DNA of 64,000 nucleotides from Psoroptes ovis (lineage: Eukaryota; Arthropoda; Arachnida; Sarcoptiformes; Psoroptidae). The notes below the pieces were generated by a model. The model was given only the letters and a program-made list of their open reading frames with translations, was not told where the DNA came from and made no database searches. Position numbers and translations under genes: made by a program. Where the stretch lies: assembly GCA_002943765.1 (NCBI GenBank), contig PQWQ01000006.1:1550001-1614000 (forward strand). The letters are read 5' to 3'. Positions within the stretch are counted from its first letter, which is position 1; each line of letters opens with the position of its first letter. Positions 40,601 through 52,021 of this stretch are shown here, piece by piece.

Positions 40601-41602
40601 TTAATTTTTTGGTTGATGAAATCCATTCCAATCATAAAGATCTAATTTCGATTCGAATCCGATAAATTTTTGTACAATTTGAAATAATTCACCTAATTGT
40701 TGATAATTTGGTTTTTGTTCAAATTCTAAATTTTTAACAGTGATTAAATATTGTTCGAATTCTGGTAACATATTTTGGCATAATAAATTAGCTGACTTTT
40801 CTTTCATCTCGGCAATATGCCTATGACGTTCATCTTCTTCGATCAGATTTTCATAGCACATCCATGGTAATTGGCCACGAAATAAATAAACTAATAAATA
40901 ACCTATCGATTCGAGATCATCTCTTCTACTTTGTTCAATACCTCGATGTGCATTAATCGACATGAAACGAATATGTGTACCGATTTGAATTGGACCGCTT
41001 ACTTGTCTCATTGCAATATGTGATTTTTGATCGTCTTCAAGATAATTTTTACACCATTTAAGATCGATAGCATACATCCACATCCATTTGTCAAGCCCGC
41101 TAACACCATATAAAAAATGTTCTGGTCTTATGTTTTGATACACAAATCCTCGGTCATGAAAATATTTCATCAAACAAACTAACTGATAACCGATTTGGGC
41201 TAATGCCCTAATAGAGAATCGTTTAGCACATCTGTGCCAAACATCCAATAAACTTGGTCCAAGTAATTCGATTACCATAGCTTCATAACAGAAAATTGAT
41301 CCAAAATAAAATGGTTGAGCTATTCGTAGCATGCCTCCAGTTTTTTCCAATTTTTTATAGACTTTATATTCCCATCGGATTGATTCGATTTCGTCTCCAT
41401 ACTTTTGGTGTTTCATTTTGATAAATATCCAACGTGTACGGTCAGAATCATGATATGTGCCGAGATAATAATTATTGAATATTTCAGTATTGAAATGCTT
41501 CTCAATCAAGAATCGATTGTCCAACAAGTGGCCGATCGGAATAGGAAATTTTGGTTTAGAATTTCTGATTCTCGATGAGGATTTTGATCTACTTTTTTCC
41601 AT
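40601..41602 (-). CDS. Casein kinase 1-like protein, predicted pseudokinase
   Basis: A single-exon gene of 333 codons. The first ATG of the frame is at 41,602; the open frame runs upstream only through a TTG. The CK1 fold is recognisable from the family signature GIEQSRRDDLESIGY (residues 221-235), the substrate-loop region before it, and ELLGPSLLDVW (112-122). The ATP-anchoring lysine (K62 in FIKM) and the helix-C glutamate (E78) are kept. The glycine-rich loop is gone (EKHFNTEIFNNYYLG). The catalytic HRD is YQN (155-157), so the catalytic aspartate is asparagine. The metal-binding asparagine is H162, and DFG reads DLK (180-182). CK1 family members normally phosphorylate acidic or primed serines, but this one is predicted to bind partners rather than catalyse. 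It lies 240 bp downstream of the TSSK-like gene in the same orientation. Classification as CK1 is firm; inactivity is inference. Confidence 0.9.
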   Translation of the reverse strand: MEKSRSKSSSRIRNSKPKFPIPIGHLLDNRFLIEKHFNTEIFNNYYLGTYHDSDRTRWIFIKMKHQKYGDEIESIRWEYKVYKKLEKTGGMLRIAQPFYFGSIFCYEAMVIELLGPSLLDVWHRCAKRFSIRALAQIGYQLVCLMKYFHDRGFVYQNIRPEHFLYGVSGLDKWMWMYAIDLKWCKNYLEDDQKSHIAMRQVSGPIQIGTHIRFMSINAHRGIEQSRRDDLESIGYLLVYLFRGQLPWMCYENLIEEDERHRHIAEMKEKSANLLCQNMLPEFEQYLITVKNLEFEQKPNYQQLGELFQIVQKFIGFESKLDLYDWNGFHQPKN

Positions 41603-41842
41603 CAATAATTTTTTTTCAATAAAAAGCAACAACTTAAACAATTTGAAAAAACAGCGAAAATTGAACTCAACAAAATGAATTCATTCAAAGTTTTTAAAAA
41701 ATAATTGTGCATTTTATACCATTTTAATTAATAATTAGAACATTTGATTTTATTATTTCTATTATTTATAATTCAAATTAATTTGATCATCATTATTATT
41801 AATGAAAGTATTAATTAATTAATTGATTTTGGATTTTCTGAT

Positions 41843-42833
41843 TTAATTGTTAAATTCACCAATCGTTTCAACATCTTTTATTATTATCCATGGATGTGTT
41901 AGTATTTGTGTAGTAGATAATCTCATTTCTTCATTCGTTTCCAGTAATTTCAATATTAAATCTTTCAATTCTTCTGATAAATCTTCCTTTAATCTATGGA
42001 TCAATTCCAAACAAAAATAGTTATAATCGAATAAATTTTTCAATTTAAAATTACCTAGAAATCATATATGATTTATCCATATGCTCCATCATCATTCGTT
42101 TTGGATCTCGATGATGAAATGGAAATCGATTATGTGTCATAGCATATAATAGAACGCCCATTGCCCAGGTATCCGCTTTAAATGGATTGTATGGTTGACG
42201 TTGAAAAATTTGTGGACAATAATAAGGTAATGTGCCACAAAATGTTTGACTAAGTATATTATTATTATCATCATTTATATTGATTACATCAGTAGCAAAA
42301 CCAAAATCAGTCAATTTGACTTTCCATTCATTGTTTAGTAAAATGTTTTCTATTTTGATATCCCTATGTGCAGTCCACATATCTTCATGAAGATAATATA
42401 ATGCTTTATTAGCTTGTTTGAACCATAATTTTGCTTTCGTTTCCGATAGTGCTCCATGTTGTTTCAAATATTTAGCCAGATCACCATTTGCTGCATATTC
42501 CATGAATACAAATATTTTCTTATTCGAACGAAATATATCATATACTCGAATTATATTTTCATGCCGTATTTCCATTAATGTCGCCAATTCTCTTGGCAGA
42601 AATTTTTGCATATATTTTTGACTACATCGTTGTAGATCGATTATTTTCACTGCACATAATGTTTTATTTTTTATTTTTTCTGCTTTGTACACTTCACCAT
42701 ATGAACCAAAACCGATTATGGTCAATAATCGATAACCTTTCTTATTGAACACTAATGATGTACGTTCATCGATTTGTGGTGTCGTATTCGGATCCAATAA
42801 TCGTGTACGTCTTTCATCACGTCTTTTAGACAT
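41843..42833 (-). CDS. TSSK-type serine/threonine kinase
   Basis: Two exons, 42,833-42,055 and 41,993-41,843, are joined across a 61-bp GT-AG intron (donor TCTAG/GTAATT, acceptor CATAG/ATTAAAG) that splits an arginine codon. The product has 309 residues, a little over the length of mammalian testis-specific kinases. All catalytic landmarks are present: glycine loop GFGSYG (41-46), K63 in AVKI, HRD 156-158 followed by IKIEN (K160, N163), DFG 176-178, activation-segment CGTLPYYCPQIF in place of the common APE form, and TWAMGVLLYAM in subdomain IX. The AHRDIKIENILL loop and compact C-lobe without a regulatory tail point to the CAMK-group TSSK family, which acts in late spermatogenesis in animals where it has been studied. 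The start is the first ATG of the frame. Its B56 and CK1-like neighbours share its orientation. Testis expression is inference from family. Confidence 0.87.
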
Positions 42834-43202
42834 TTGACTTTGATAAAATTTTCCCTATTGAGGAACAAAATAAACATCAGCATAAACAAATCTGGTTCTG
42901 GGTTTTTATATAGAAACATAAGCAATCGTTTTGTTTAAAATTGAGAATAATCAAATTCTAATCATTTAATTAAATTAAAATACAAATTCACAGAAAAGAA
43001 GATAGAGAAAAATAGTTTCAACTAATTCATATATTATAATTTTTATAATTTTAACAATTTGAGTACAATTAATGATTTATTGTAGAAAAAAATGGCATTT
43101 AATTATTAAAATAATAATTATCAGAAATTGATCCCATGTTTTGGATAGGCAACGTCAAGGTATTATATATATAAATTTCAGAAAGGTTATATTTATTTTG
43201 AT
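42834..43202. other. Spacer between B56 3' end and TSSK-like 5' end
   Basis: This is AT-rich sequence with no open frame. It must contain the 3' UTR of the B56 gene and the promoter and 5' UTR of the TSSK-like gene, which are in the same orientation. I see no clear TATA element. Confidence 0.6.
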
Positions 43203-45928
43203 TCATCTATAAACACTATGATCAACAATTGTTGAATTGATTTCGGATTTATTAGATGAGACTTTATTACAATTGACAATATTGTCATTGTCATTACTAT
43301 TTTTATTATTAGATTTAACATCATTCGTTGTCGTATCACCCGAAGAATCATCATTGTTGCTATCGTCGATTCCATTTTCATTAGAATTGCTTTTACTATC
43401 TGCCGATGAAATTTGCAATGTAGAGAGATCACTATGAAGTTTTGATTTGCGCAATTTCATTAAATTCTTTCCAGCACCATCATTCACAGAAACTTTTTCG
43501 TTGATAGCTTTTCGATCTGTTGGCTGATTCATGAAATAAAATAAAAAAGCAATCAATTTATTCATAGAATGATTAATCGAAATAATGAGAATAATAATAC
43601 CTGAGTATAAGATTTATCAACATTTGACACCGGTAATAGATCATCATCGCCCAATAATAAATCTGCATCATCAATCATGTCGTCCATATACAGAGACGAA
43701 TCACTGTACATATCATCAAAATTGCCCAATGTTGCAGATAATTCTTCGAAAGTAGGATTCTGTTTGGCAAGATCATCAATTTTTGACCATAATTCTTTAC
43801 GTTCTTTGATTTTAAGTTTTTCTCTGCAAAATATGCAAATAATTTGAATTCATAACTATGTAGAAAAAATTCAGTCAAGTTACTTACTTTTGCCGTTCTG
43901 CTTTGAATGAACGAAAACATTCATGAAATAGAACATGATTCATCTCCATGAATAATTTTTGTGCATTATAAATAAGACCATGTATTGTACGATTCCAATG
44001 TGATTTTGCATTACGATATAATGCAGGAAACATGATCGGTAGTATCACTTCAACATTATCGGTCATCAATGTTACAATGTATTCATTATTCCAATAATCA
44101 AGTGCACGTTCAGCGACTTGAAAATGTGGTGATGAAACACATTTAGCTAATTGTTTGAATAGAGGCACCATGATTTTTTTGAATTCTACCGGTTCAATTA
44201 CATCTAATATTTCATATAGCTCATTCAAAAACATGACTTCTTTAGGACTGTGAACTTTTGGCCAATATTTTAATAAACTTTTAATAACCTGAAAATAAAT
44301 AATTACAATCAATAGTCTAAAATAATTTAATATTCAATGACATACCGGCTCAGCTAGGCTAGGATCTTTTTCTAAAAATTGTACAACACAATATGCCAAT
44401 TGTGGATGGTAAACGCTCAACGACTTGACCTTATGCAATGGCATCAAAACTTTAAGTAGGAATACTTTATGTTCTTCTTTCACTGGTAAAGAAAATCCAT
44501 TGATGATGCTTTTAAAGGAAATGGGCAATTATTTTCAATTAGGAATCAAAATAAAAATAAAAAAACACGAACCTCCCCAATATTTCCAATAATTCTGCAA
44601 TGCCATTGTGTCGCTCAGTTTCATATATGAAACGATAAAATATATTATTAATTTGTTTTCTGATATAAGCACGAAGTCCTAAAAATTTTCCATATATTCG
44701 ATGCAATGATGTTTTCAAAAAATCACGTTCACGTGGATCTTCACTATCGAACAATTCTAATAACTTATCATGGGATTAAAAATAATTTAAATCTATATCA
44801 AATTATCAATTCATTTTAAAAATATTTACTTGAAGAACAAATTTTTGATCAAAATATTTTTTTGCAATCGGCGCCTGAAAATCTGGTGATTCTAAGAATC
44901 GTAAGAAAAATTCATAAACATATTGTATATGTGGCCAAGCTGCTTCTAATGTTGGTTCATCTTCTTCTGGATCAAATTCGGCTCCGTTAGGATTTGATGA
45001 TGGCGGCAATACACGGAAAATATTTACTGAAAACTTGAAAATGAAAAAGTGATAATTATTAGTTTATATGTGACGAAAATGTACATTAAGAAGAATACTT
45101 GAATATTATTTTTAATCAATATGGGAAATTCAATTAAAATGAAGAAATAATTTCTTTATATTGATCCAAGATTCAAATTTAAAAATATTTTCTACTAACC
45201 ATATGAACAACTTCTGGATATATTGCCTCAGTAATGACATTATTTTGTGTTGCAATATAATCTACTAATTCATGTAATGTTTGTCTTTTAATATCTTTCC
45301 ATTTAAGATCAGATAATGGATCAACACTGAAATCAAACAATACACAACATTGTCGAATTTTCTGTATGAAAAGTTCTTCTCGATCAGGTAAAGGTGAATC
45401 TTTTATTGGGGGCAATTTTTCTAATTCACGATTTTCACTGATTTCAAAACGTGAGGCACTTAATCGACGTTCCCGTTTTTCGGTGACCGGCGAATGTGGT
45501 TGATTTGTCCATGGATTAGCACCGTGACTAGCAGTCGAAAATCCTACTGTGCCATCTTTGTTCAAAATCTGTAATGGATTTATTGCTGGCACAACTGAAG
45601 ATGATGATGATGATGATGATGTAGAGACAGTTTGAGATGATACAGAGGCAGATGACGTTGTTGTTGTTGCATTATTTTCAGCTTTTTCATCAGTAGAACT
45701 TGTCGCAGGTTCGATGGGCCCTATTTTATCCGTTGAACCCGTTGAATCTTCGACTACTGTTGTATCTGATGATATAGGTGACATTGATGTGACTGTTGTC
45801 GTCGTGTTTGTATTGGTTGCCAAAGATATATTTAATGTTGATGAGGATGATGCTGATGATGAGGTTGTATTAGTTGAAAGACTAGTTGTATCTTTTACAT
45901 CAATATTAATATTATCATTAATGTTCAT
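43203..45928 (-). CDS. PP2A 56-kDa regulatory subunit B' (B56, gamma/delta-like)
   Basis: Seven exons: 45,928-45,200; 45,033-44,830; 44,763-44,573; 44,508-44,346; 44,288-43,888; 43,823-43,601; 43,523-43,203. Introns are 57-166 bp, all GT-AG, and phases agree to give 743 residues. B56 subunits recruit the PP2A core enzyme to LxxIxE-bearing substrates. The conserved HEAT-repeat core starts near residue 175 (PPIKDSPLPDREELF) and includes FDPEEDEPTLEAAWPH, LLELFDSEDPRERDFLKTSL, YHPQLAYCVVQFLEKDPSL and HWNRTIHGLIYNA. The SSNPNGAEF insertion before FDPEEDEP favours the gamma/delta (insect B', well-rounded) branch over epsilon (widerborst). The N-terminal ~170 residues are Ser/Thr/Asn-rich low complexity, and the last exon adds an Asn/Ser/Asp-rich tail of 106 residues, making it longer than the usual 500-600. 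The start is the first ATG. The exon 7 acceptor (AATCAG/CCAACA) is the least certain junction. Confidence 0.93.
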
Positions 45929-48900
45929 GGCTATTTGTTATTAGTTTAAAAAAATTCGAATAAAATTCAATTTTCATTTGATCGGATTCTCTTTTCTCTT
46001 CAATAATTTTGCCTTTAGCATTTTGAAATATTTTTGTAACTGTTAATAATGAAAAAAATCGCTGCCATTGATACTTTGACAGTGCTCATATTACTTCGAT
46101 TTGACATTCAACTTTTGATTTTAGAGCAATCAGATATTATTCATAGGTGAATTTTTATATTATTTTCTATGATTTAATAATACTATGAATGTTGAAGATA
46201 TTTGATTCACTTTTTTTTTCTCAATTGATTTTTCATTTGCTGAGACAATAATCTTCTTAGTGAGCTTCTTATTATTATTTTTTGATTATATCTGCGCAAA
46301 TGTATACAAATAGACAAGGAAAAAAATTGAAATTTCATTAATTTCAATCAATATCAATGAATTTTAATGAATTAGTATATAATTTAAAAATATTGAAAAC
46401 ATTATTTGTCACAAAAATATAAGAAAATTGCTTCTCCATTCCATATGCAACACACATTCATTAAGAACGTATTAATAAGAAGTATTAATATTAATTGAAA
46501 ATTTGCAAAAATAATTAACAATTCATAATTAATAACAATATATATCGTCATAATCATCGTCATTATAATATTTGCCGTTTGATAATTTATCAATCTATCT
46601 AATATCAAAATCTAGAGAGAGAAATGACAACGATACCTTGATTTTTATTAACATTTTCATTCAAAAAACAAAAGTAATAATTATAAATCAAACATAAACC
46701 AAAAGAGAAACTATCAATGTATTTATGAATTATTTCTATTCAATTGACTTTCATACACATTAACAGACAAACACACATGATTATCATTGATAAAATCATT
46801 TTTAGAGAAAAAAATGAATATATAATCAGTAAATTATTTGAAAAAACTATAACAAAAAGAGAAAAATATCGTTTTTTTCAAGTTTTCAATCACATTCAAA
46901 CATTTACTAGGAGAAAAAAATACGAAAATTCGATTGATTGATGCATTTATTATGATGATTATGATGATCATCATCCACATCATTCCTGTATTCATTCAGC
47001 TAAAGCTTTTCGTTTGCATTCATTTATCTCTTCATACATTATTTTTTCCTTTTAATGTCATCATAAACAAATGAATTGAACGCAAAATGAAATTGAAAAA
47101 AACAAATCAATCATTTAATAAAAATATAAATAAAATAAACAAAAACAATATTTAACCTTCTAATATATGAATTATAATGATATTAGCAACAGTAAATAAT
47201 AATATTAATGATGATGGTGATAATGACAAAGGAATGACAGGGATATTTTTTTCATGTGTGTGTTTATTTTTCAAAATTCAATTCTTAATCTTTCTTATTT
47301 CTTGCAGAAATTAAATATTCGTTAGTTTTTCACCTTGTTTTTTATTATCATTTTAAAGATGTTTACATAAGAATTTACGATGATTGGTATTTGAATAATT
47401 TAGAGTTACTTTTGATTTCAAACCATTTGATTTATTAGAGAATCTATCCAGCATTATAAATTTATAAGTGAATATAAATAATTATTCGTTACATCACAAA
47501 ATTTTTACAGTGAAAAACTAATTATTCATTATTCGATAAAAAGTTTGCTAATTTAGTTTATTTTTCCTTCTTTTTTCTGAATCAAATCGGCCTTGATATT
47601 TGATTAAAAAATATTCTTGAATAAATATTTGTTAACATATCTGTTATTTATCAGATTAATTGAAAACTATTTTTTATTTTCCTTTTAATCATTTGAAAAG
47701 AGTTTAATTTTAGCTATTAATGATTTCAGTTAAAAATGCATTCAAATCAATGACGACAACTTTTTCTTCTTTCTTTAAACGAAAAAAATAATTGAAAAAT
47801 AATTAATGAAAATTGATTCAAAAAGTTTAACTACTATTATATTTATGAAAAAAAATCAGATTATTTGATTTTTTTTCAATAGATTACATGCCAATAATCT
47901 AAAAATTTGATAATATTCATCGTTTCTCTATGACTGAATCGACAGATATAATTTGAAAAAACAACAAATATGGATTTTCATTTTTTTTTGAAAAAATGAC
48001 ATTAAAAATTTAAAAAAATATCAAAAACTTTTTCGCTTTCTTCTTTTTTTTCTATTTTTTCCCCAACATCAAAAAAAGTCACGTCAATGATGACATTTTG
48101 TTAAAAAATGATGATGAATAAATAATCATAGCATTCGTATGATGAAGCATGTTTCATTATTCGGAGAAAAATTGACAAAAATCGAAAGGATTCATGATTT
48201 AATAATCAAACACACACACAAACATCATTTATTATTAATCGGTATTATTGAATATAAAAGAAAAAACAATAACATCATTTGTTGTTATGTCAGATAAATA
48301 ATTTCATATATAAAAATTTTCATTTATTACATACATTTTGATAAGATTTTTTATTTCGATTTTTCTTCTCTGTGCATCAATATAGCATTTAAAACAAAAC
48401 AATGACATTCATTTATGAATGATGACGATGATGATAATGACAATTGCTATTTGTTATTGTTTTCTAATGAATTTATCAAGAAATAATAATGATGATAACA
48501 GAAAAACAAGTTCAAAGTTTTAATTGGATGAAGAAAAAAAATCAAATCACAATTTTAAAATCAATTTGAACAAAAATGAAGAATTTGATTTATAATAAGC
48601 ATTGTTTCTCGTCATACATTTCTTAATTAAATTCTTACGAATCCCCGGAATATTGTTTTAAAAGTTTTGTTTTCTAATTATAAATTGTAGATGCACAATA
48701 CCTCTATGAAAAATAAAAGAGAATAAATAAAAATTAGTGAAATTCGTACTCATTTTCAAATTGAAATTTCTTTTTTTAAAATAAATGATAATACTCATAA
48801 ATACCATTTATCGTAGAAATTTTTAAAAGATTGACATTCTTATTGATGGGTTGATTGAAATAGTTTAGTTGATAAAATAGTTGATTTTCAAGATAAAATA

Positions 48901-49612
48901 TCCTGGTAATTTAATTGTCGGTTGCTGTTAATGACAATATTGATAATAATAATTAAATGTCTAGATTTTTTATGATAATTATTATTACTTTATCGATTAT
49001 TTTCATCTAATAATTTCAATATTTATTTATATCACATTAAATACATTTATGCATAGGCTATAAATCAATAAATTTTCAACAAATAAAAAAGAAAAAAAAT
49101 GCGTTTATATATATTTTTGATTGAAATTAAATGAAAATGAAAATAGAATAATTTTTTTTAAGGAAATTGTTAAAGTGGAAACACACTCGTTGTTTTTACA
49201 CAAACAAACAGAGCAAAATCCATCATATATGATATTTTGTTTTATTTGTTTATTTATTTTCTTTATTTCCATCATTTTCTCATTACGTCGTTTGCACACT
49301 ACTACCATGCATGTGTATTTGTCGAAGAAGCTACGATTTGAATGTTAAAATTATTTTTTTTTCAAAATAACAAAGTTAAGCATGCTCAGCACACAGATAG
49401 CGCCCACGACACACTATTAGTTAAGCGTTTACACGGCCGAAATAAAAGTGGCGCTTAAACGTCCAAATTTGAAAAACAGCTGTTTTTTATATTTATTTCA
49501 TTTTTAGTTTGATTCATAAATGAAATGTAATTGTTTTTTAGATAATTTTAACGCACGTTTTCTAAATAATTTTTTATTCGAGTGAATTTAAAAATATATT
49601 TTTAATCAAAAA
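45929..49612. other. Intergenic region between B56 and DPH6
   Basis: The region contains divergent promoters: B56 is transcribed leftward and DPH6 rightward. It is AT-rich with no supported coding sequence. The last 250 bp before DPH6 are less AT-rich and include an inverted repeat TTAAGCG / CGCTTAA (about 49,422-49,468), likely part of the DPH6 promoter. No other element was recognised. Confidence 0.6.
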
Positions 49613-50365
49613 ATGAAATTTGTTGCACTATTGAGCGGTGGTAAAGATTCATGCTATGCAATGCATTTAATTTCATCAAATCCTGACAATAAATTGGTTG
49701 CCATTGCTAATTTAAAACCTCCAGAATCAGGTAAAGAAACTGATTCATACATGTATCAAACTGTCGGACAAGATGTTTTGGAATTACATGCAAAAGCATT
49801 GCAAGTTCCACTATATCAATGCATCATTAACGGTAAACCAGTCAATCAAGATATGGAATACAATTCGCCTGTTGATGGTGATGAAGTTGAAGATCTTTAT
49901 GAGCTCTTATCGAGAATACATCGTGATTTAGAATTTGATGCTGTTATATGTGGTGCAATACATTCCAATTATCAACGATTAAGAGCTGAAAATGTTTGTT
50001 CAAGATTACGGGTCAAACTATTATCACCACTTTGGGGCCGTGATCAAAAAGAATTATTGAAAGAAATGATAGATTTCGGCATTGAAGCGATTCTGATAAA
50101 AACTGCTGCATTAGGTCTTGATCCACGCAAATATTTAGGTCAGAAAATTGATTATGATTTATATGAAAAACTTTTACAATTGAATGAAAAATATGATCTA
50201 AATGTTTGTGGCGAAGGCGGTGAATATGAATCGATGACAATCGGTTGTCCAATGTTTAATGGAAAAAAAATTATTATTGATGAATATAGTATCATCGATA
50301 ATAGTCAAGATAATCATATAGCCCCTGTATCATATCTCAAGCCTATTCTAATGCATTTAGAATAA
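49613..50365 (+). CDS. DPH6: Diphthine--ammonia ligase (DPH6)
   Basis: An intronless gene of 250 codons. DPH6 performs the last step of diphthamide synthesis on elongation factor 2, the ATP-dependent amidation of diphthine with ammonium in the cytosol. The adenine-nucleotide alpha-hydrolase PP-loop is at the N-terminus (LSGGKDSCYAMHL, residues 7-19). Other family landmarks are GAIHSNYQRLRAENVCSRL (114-132), LLSPLWGRDQ, LGLDPRKYLG and the C-terminal CGEGGEYESM with the following TIGCP. The length matches the short single-domain animal form without the C-terminal RidA-like extension found in fungi. The ATG is the first in frame. The stop codon TAA overlaps an AATAAA poly(A) signal (50,361-50,366), and the convergent SDR gene ends only 23 bp further on. 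No anomalies were seen. Confidence 0.95.
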   Translation: MKFVALLSGGKDSCYAMHLISSNPDNKLVAIANLKPPESGKETDSYMYQTVGQDVLELHAKALQVPLYQCIINGKPVNQDMEYNSPVDGDEVEDLYELLSRIHRDLEFDAVICGAIHSNYQRLRAENVCSRLRVKLLSPLWGRDQKELLKEMIDFGIEAILIKTAALGLDPRKYLGQKIDYDLYEKLLQLNEKYDLNVCGEGGEYESMTIGCPMFNGKKIIIDEYSIIDNSQDNHIAPVSYLKPILMHLE

Positions 50366-50373
50366 ATTTATTT
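50361..50373. terminator. Opposed poly(A) signals of the DPH6/SDR convergent pair
   Basis: AATAAA on the plus strand (50,361-50,366) overlaps the DPH6 stop codon. AATAAA on the minus strand (plus-strand tttatt, 50,368-50,373) lies about 16 nt after the SDR stop. If both are used, the two mRNAs overlap at their 3' ends because cleavage occurs past each signal. Confidence 0.6.
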
Positions 50374-50388
50374 TTTCATTAAATGTTA

Positions 50389-51519
50389 TCAACCATCACG
50401 GAATTCTTGACTTTTTTTCTCATTGATAAAATAAGGAAATAATTTGCGAAAAATTTGTGGTAAATAAACTGCTAAATAATGTAATACCAGCACCGGTTGT
50501 AATGTGATCCATGATTGATCAATACGGTTAGCTAATCCGACAGCCATCAAATATGCACAGCGATCTGATGATAATTTTCTTTTACTATCAGCTGGTTGTT
50601 TGCCACCCACTAATTTACCATTCACACCTGTAAATGCTTTTTCCAACAAATTCGAGAATACAGGCCCTACACAAAACATTGTTATGGATATATTGGTGCG
50701 GCGACCAAGTTCAGTTCGTAAACATTCAAAGTAGCCATGAAGTGCATGTTTTGAGCCTGTATATGAGGCTGAAAACGGTACACCAAGAATGCCGGCAGTG
50801 CTACTGGTTACACCAAATTGTCCATCAACATTGTGTTCGAGGAAATATCGCAAAACGATTCTAGTCAAATTGACTAAACCAAATACATTTATATCAAAGA
50901 TTTGTTTATCAACTTCGGGTTCAATCTGTATGAATGATGCTCTTTGACTGCGGCCAGCATTGTTCATTAATATATCTAACTAATAATCAATCGATTAATT
51001 ATTTTAATTTATCGTATGCCTAGTTTTAAGAAAACTTACACCATTGAAATGTTGCAAAACTTTATCCATCATTTGTTGATGACAATTAGAATCTGCAACG
51101 TCAAATGGTAAGACCAATACATTTTTTGAATCATATTTTCCTATTTCTTATTATCAAAATCAATTTAATATGTTTAACATATTGTTCATATTCAATGATT
51201 ACTTACCAATGCAGCGTTTTGCCACATTATTCAATTTCTCTTCATTTGTTGCTGATAAAATTAGCTTACAACCAATTGATGCTAAAACATACGCTAAACT
51301 TTCACCGATTCCCGATGATGCGCCAGTAATCCATACAATTTTACCGCTCAATGTGTCTAATGTGGAAAAAAATCAATTTTTCTACATTTTCTATTATTTC
51401 ACTGACTTGCCTATTGATTTTCCAAATTTTAATGCAAAATATGTTTCGAGATCGCAATCTAAATGATAGAACCACCATAGCCAAGCGATTATGACTATTG
51501 AGATTATTATGGATAACAT
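50389..51519 (-). CDS. DHRS7-like short-chain dehydrogenase/reductase
   Basis: Four exons: 51,519-51,411; 51,356-51,207; 51,140-51,040; 50,979-50,389. They give 316 residues. Introns are 54, 66 and 60 bp; the first has a GC donor (ATAG/GCAAGT), the others GT. A hydrophobic N-terminal segment (residues 1-21) followed by charged residues predicts a membrane anchor, as in the DHRS7 group. The Rossmann fold carries TGASSGIG (47-54) for NAD(P), NNAG (126-129), N151, catalytic S180 (in SSTAG) and YTGSK with Y193 and K197, so the catalytic tetrad is complete. The family is membrane-bound NADP(H) oxidoreductases of steroids, retinoids or other carbonyls; the actual substrate cannot be read from sequence. 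The gene converges on DPH6. The start ATG opens the hydrophobic segment. Confidence 0.88.
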
Positions 51520-52016
51520 TGTTGTTTTCTTACACTTAAGAGCAAACGAATGTACCCTTAATGATTTCTTATTTTTAGAGTCGTCTCTATTTTGCTCATT
51601 CTTAAAATGATATATATAATAGATGTTTTGATATACATAATTTGAATTTTCCGATTTTTAAAAAAATTAGACCGAATGCTCCCATCTGGTGATTTTGCAT
51701 TCATAAAACTCCATCTACATCATCAACTCTTTATCAATAGACCAATTTTTTTCGGCCTGAAAGGAAGTCAGATAATGACATATCTGTTTATGAAAACTTA
51801 ATTCTTAATGATTCTCAAATCCATCAATTATTCATTTTGATATATGAGATGCTATCAAAATCATCAGTCATCAATGAGAGAAATTGTGAAAGAGCTAACT
51901 TTTAGAAAATTCATTAGAAAAATTTTCATATTTTATTCAGAGATAATTTAAACTCATCTACATAATTGATACAATCAAGGTGGTGATTGCAAGACAATCA
52001 ATTCATATTTAACACA
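51520..52016. other. SDR upstream region up to the retrotransposon
   Basis: This is noncoding AT-rich sequence containing the SDR promoter on the minus strand. Nothing recognisable was seen beyond general AT richness. The region ends at the 5-bp target duplication of the copia element. Confidence 0.6.
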
Positions 52017-52021
52017 AAATG
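52017..52021. repeat. Target-site duplication AAATG, left copy
   Basis: AAATG directly precedes the left LTR and is repeated exactly at 56,682-56,686 after the right LTR. Five bp is the usual length for Ty1/copia integrases. Confidence 0.93.

Noticed and set aside
45714..45944. Plus-strand open frame within B56 exon 1
   Set aside because: Antisense shadow of the Ser/Thr-rich coding region.
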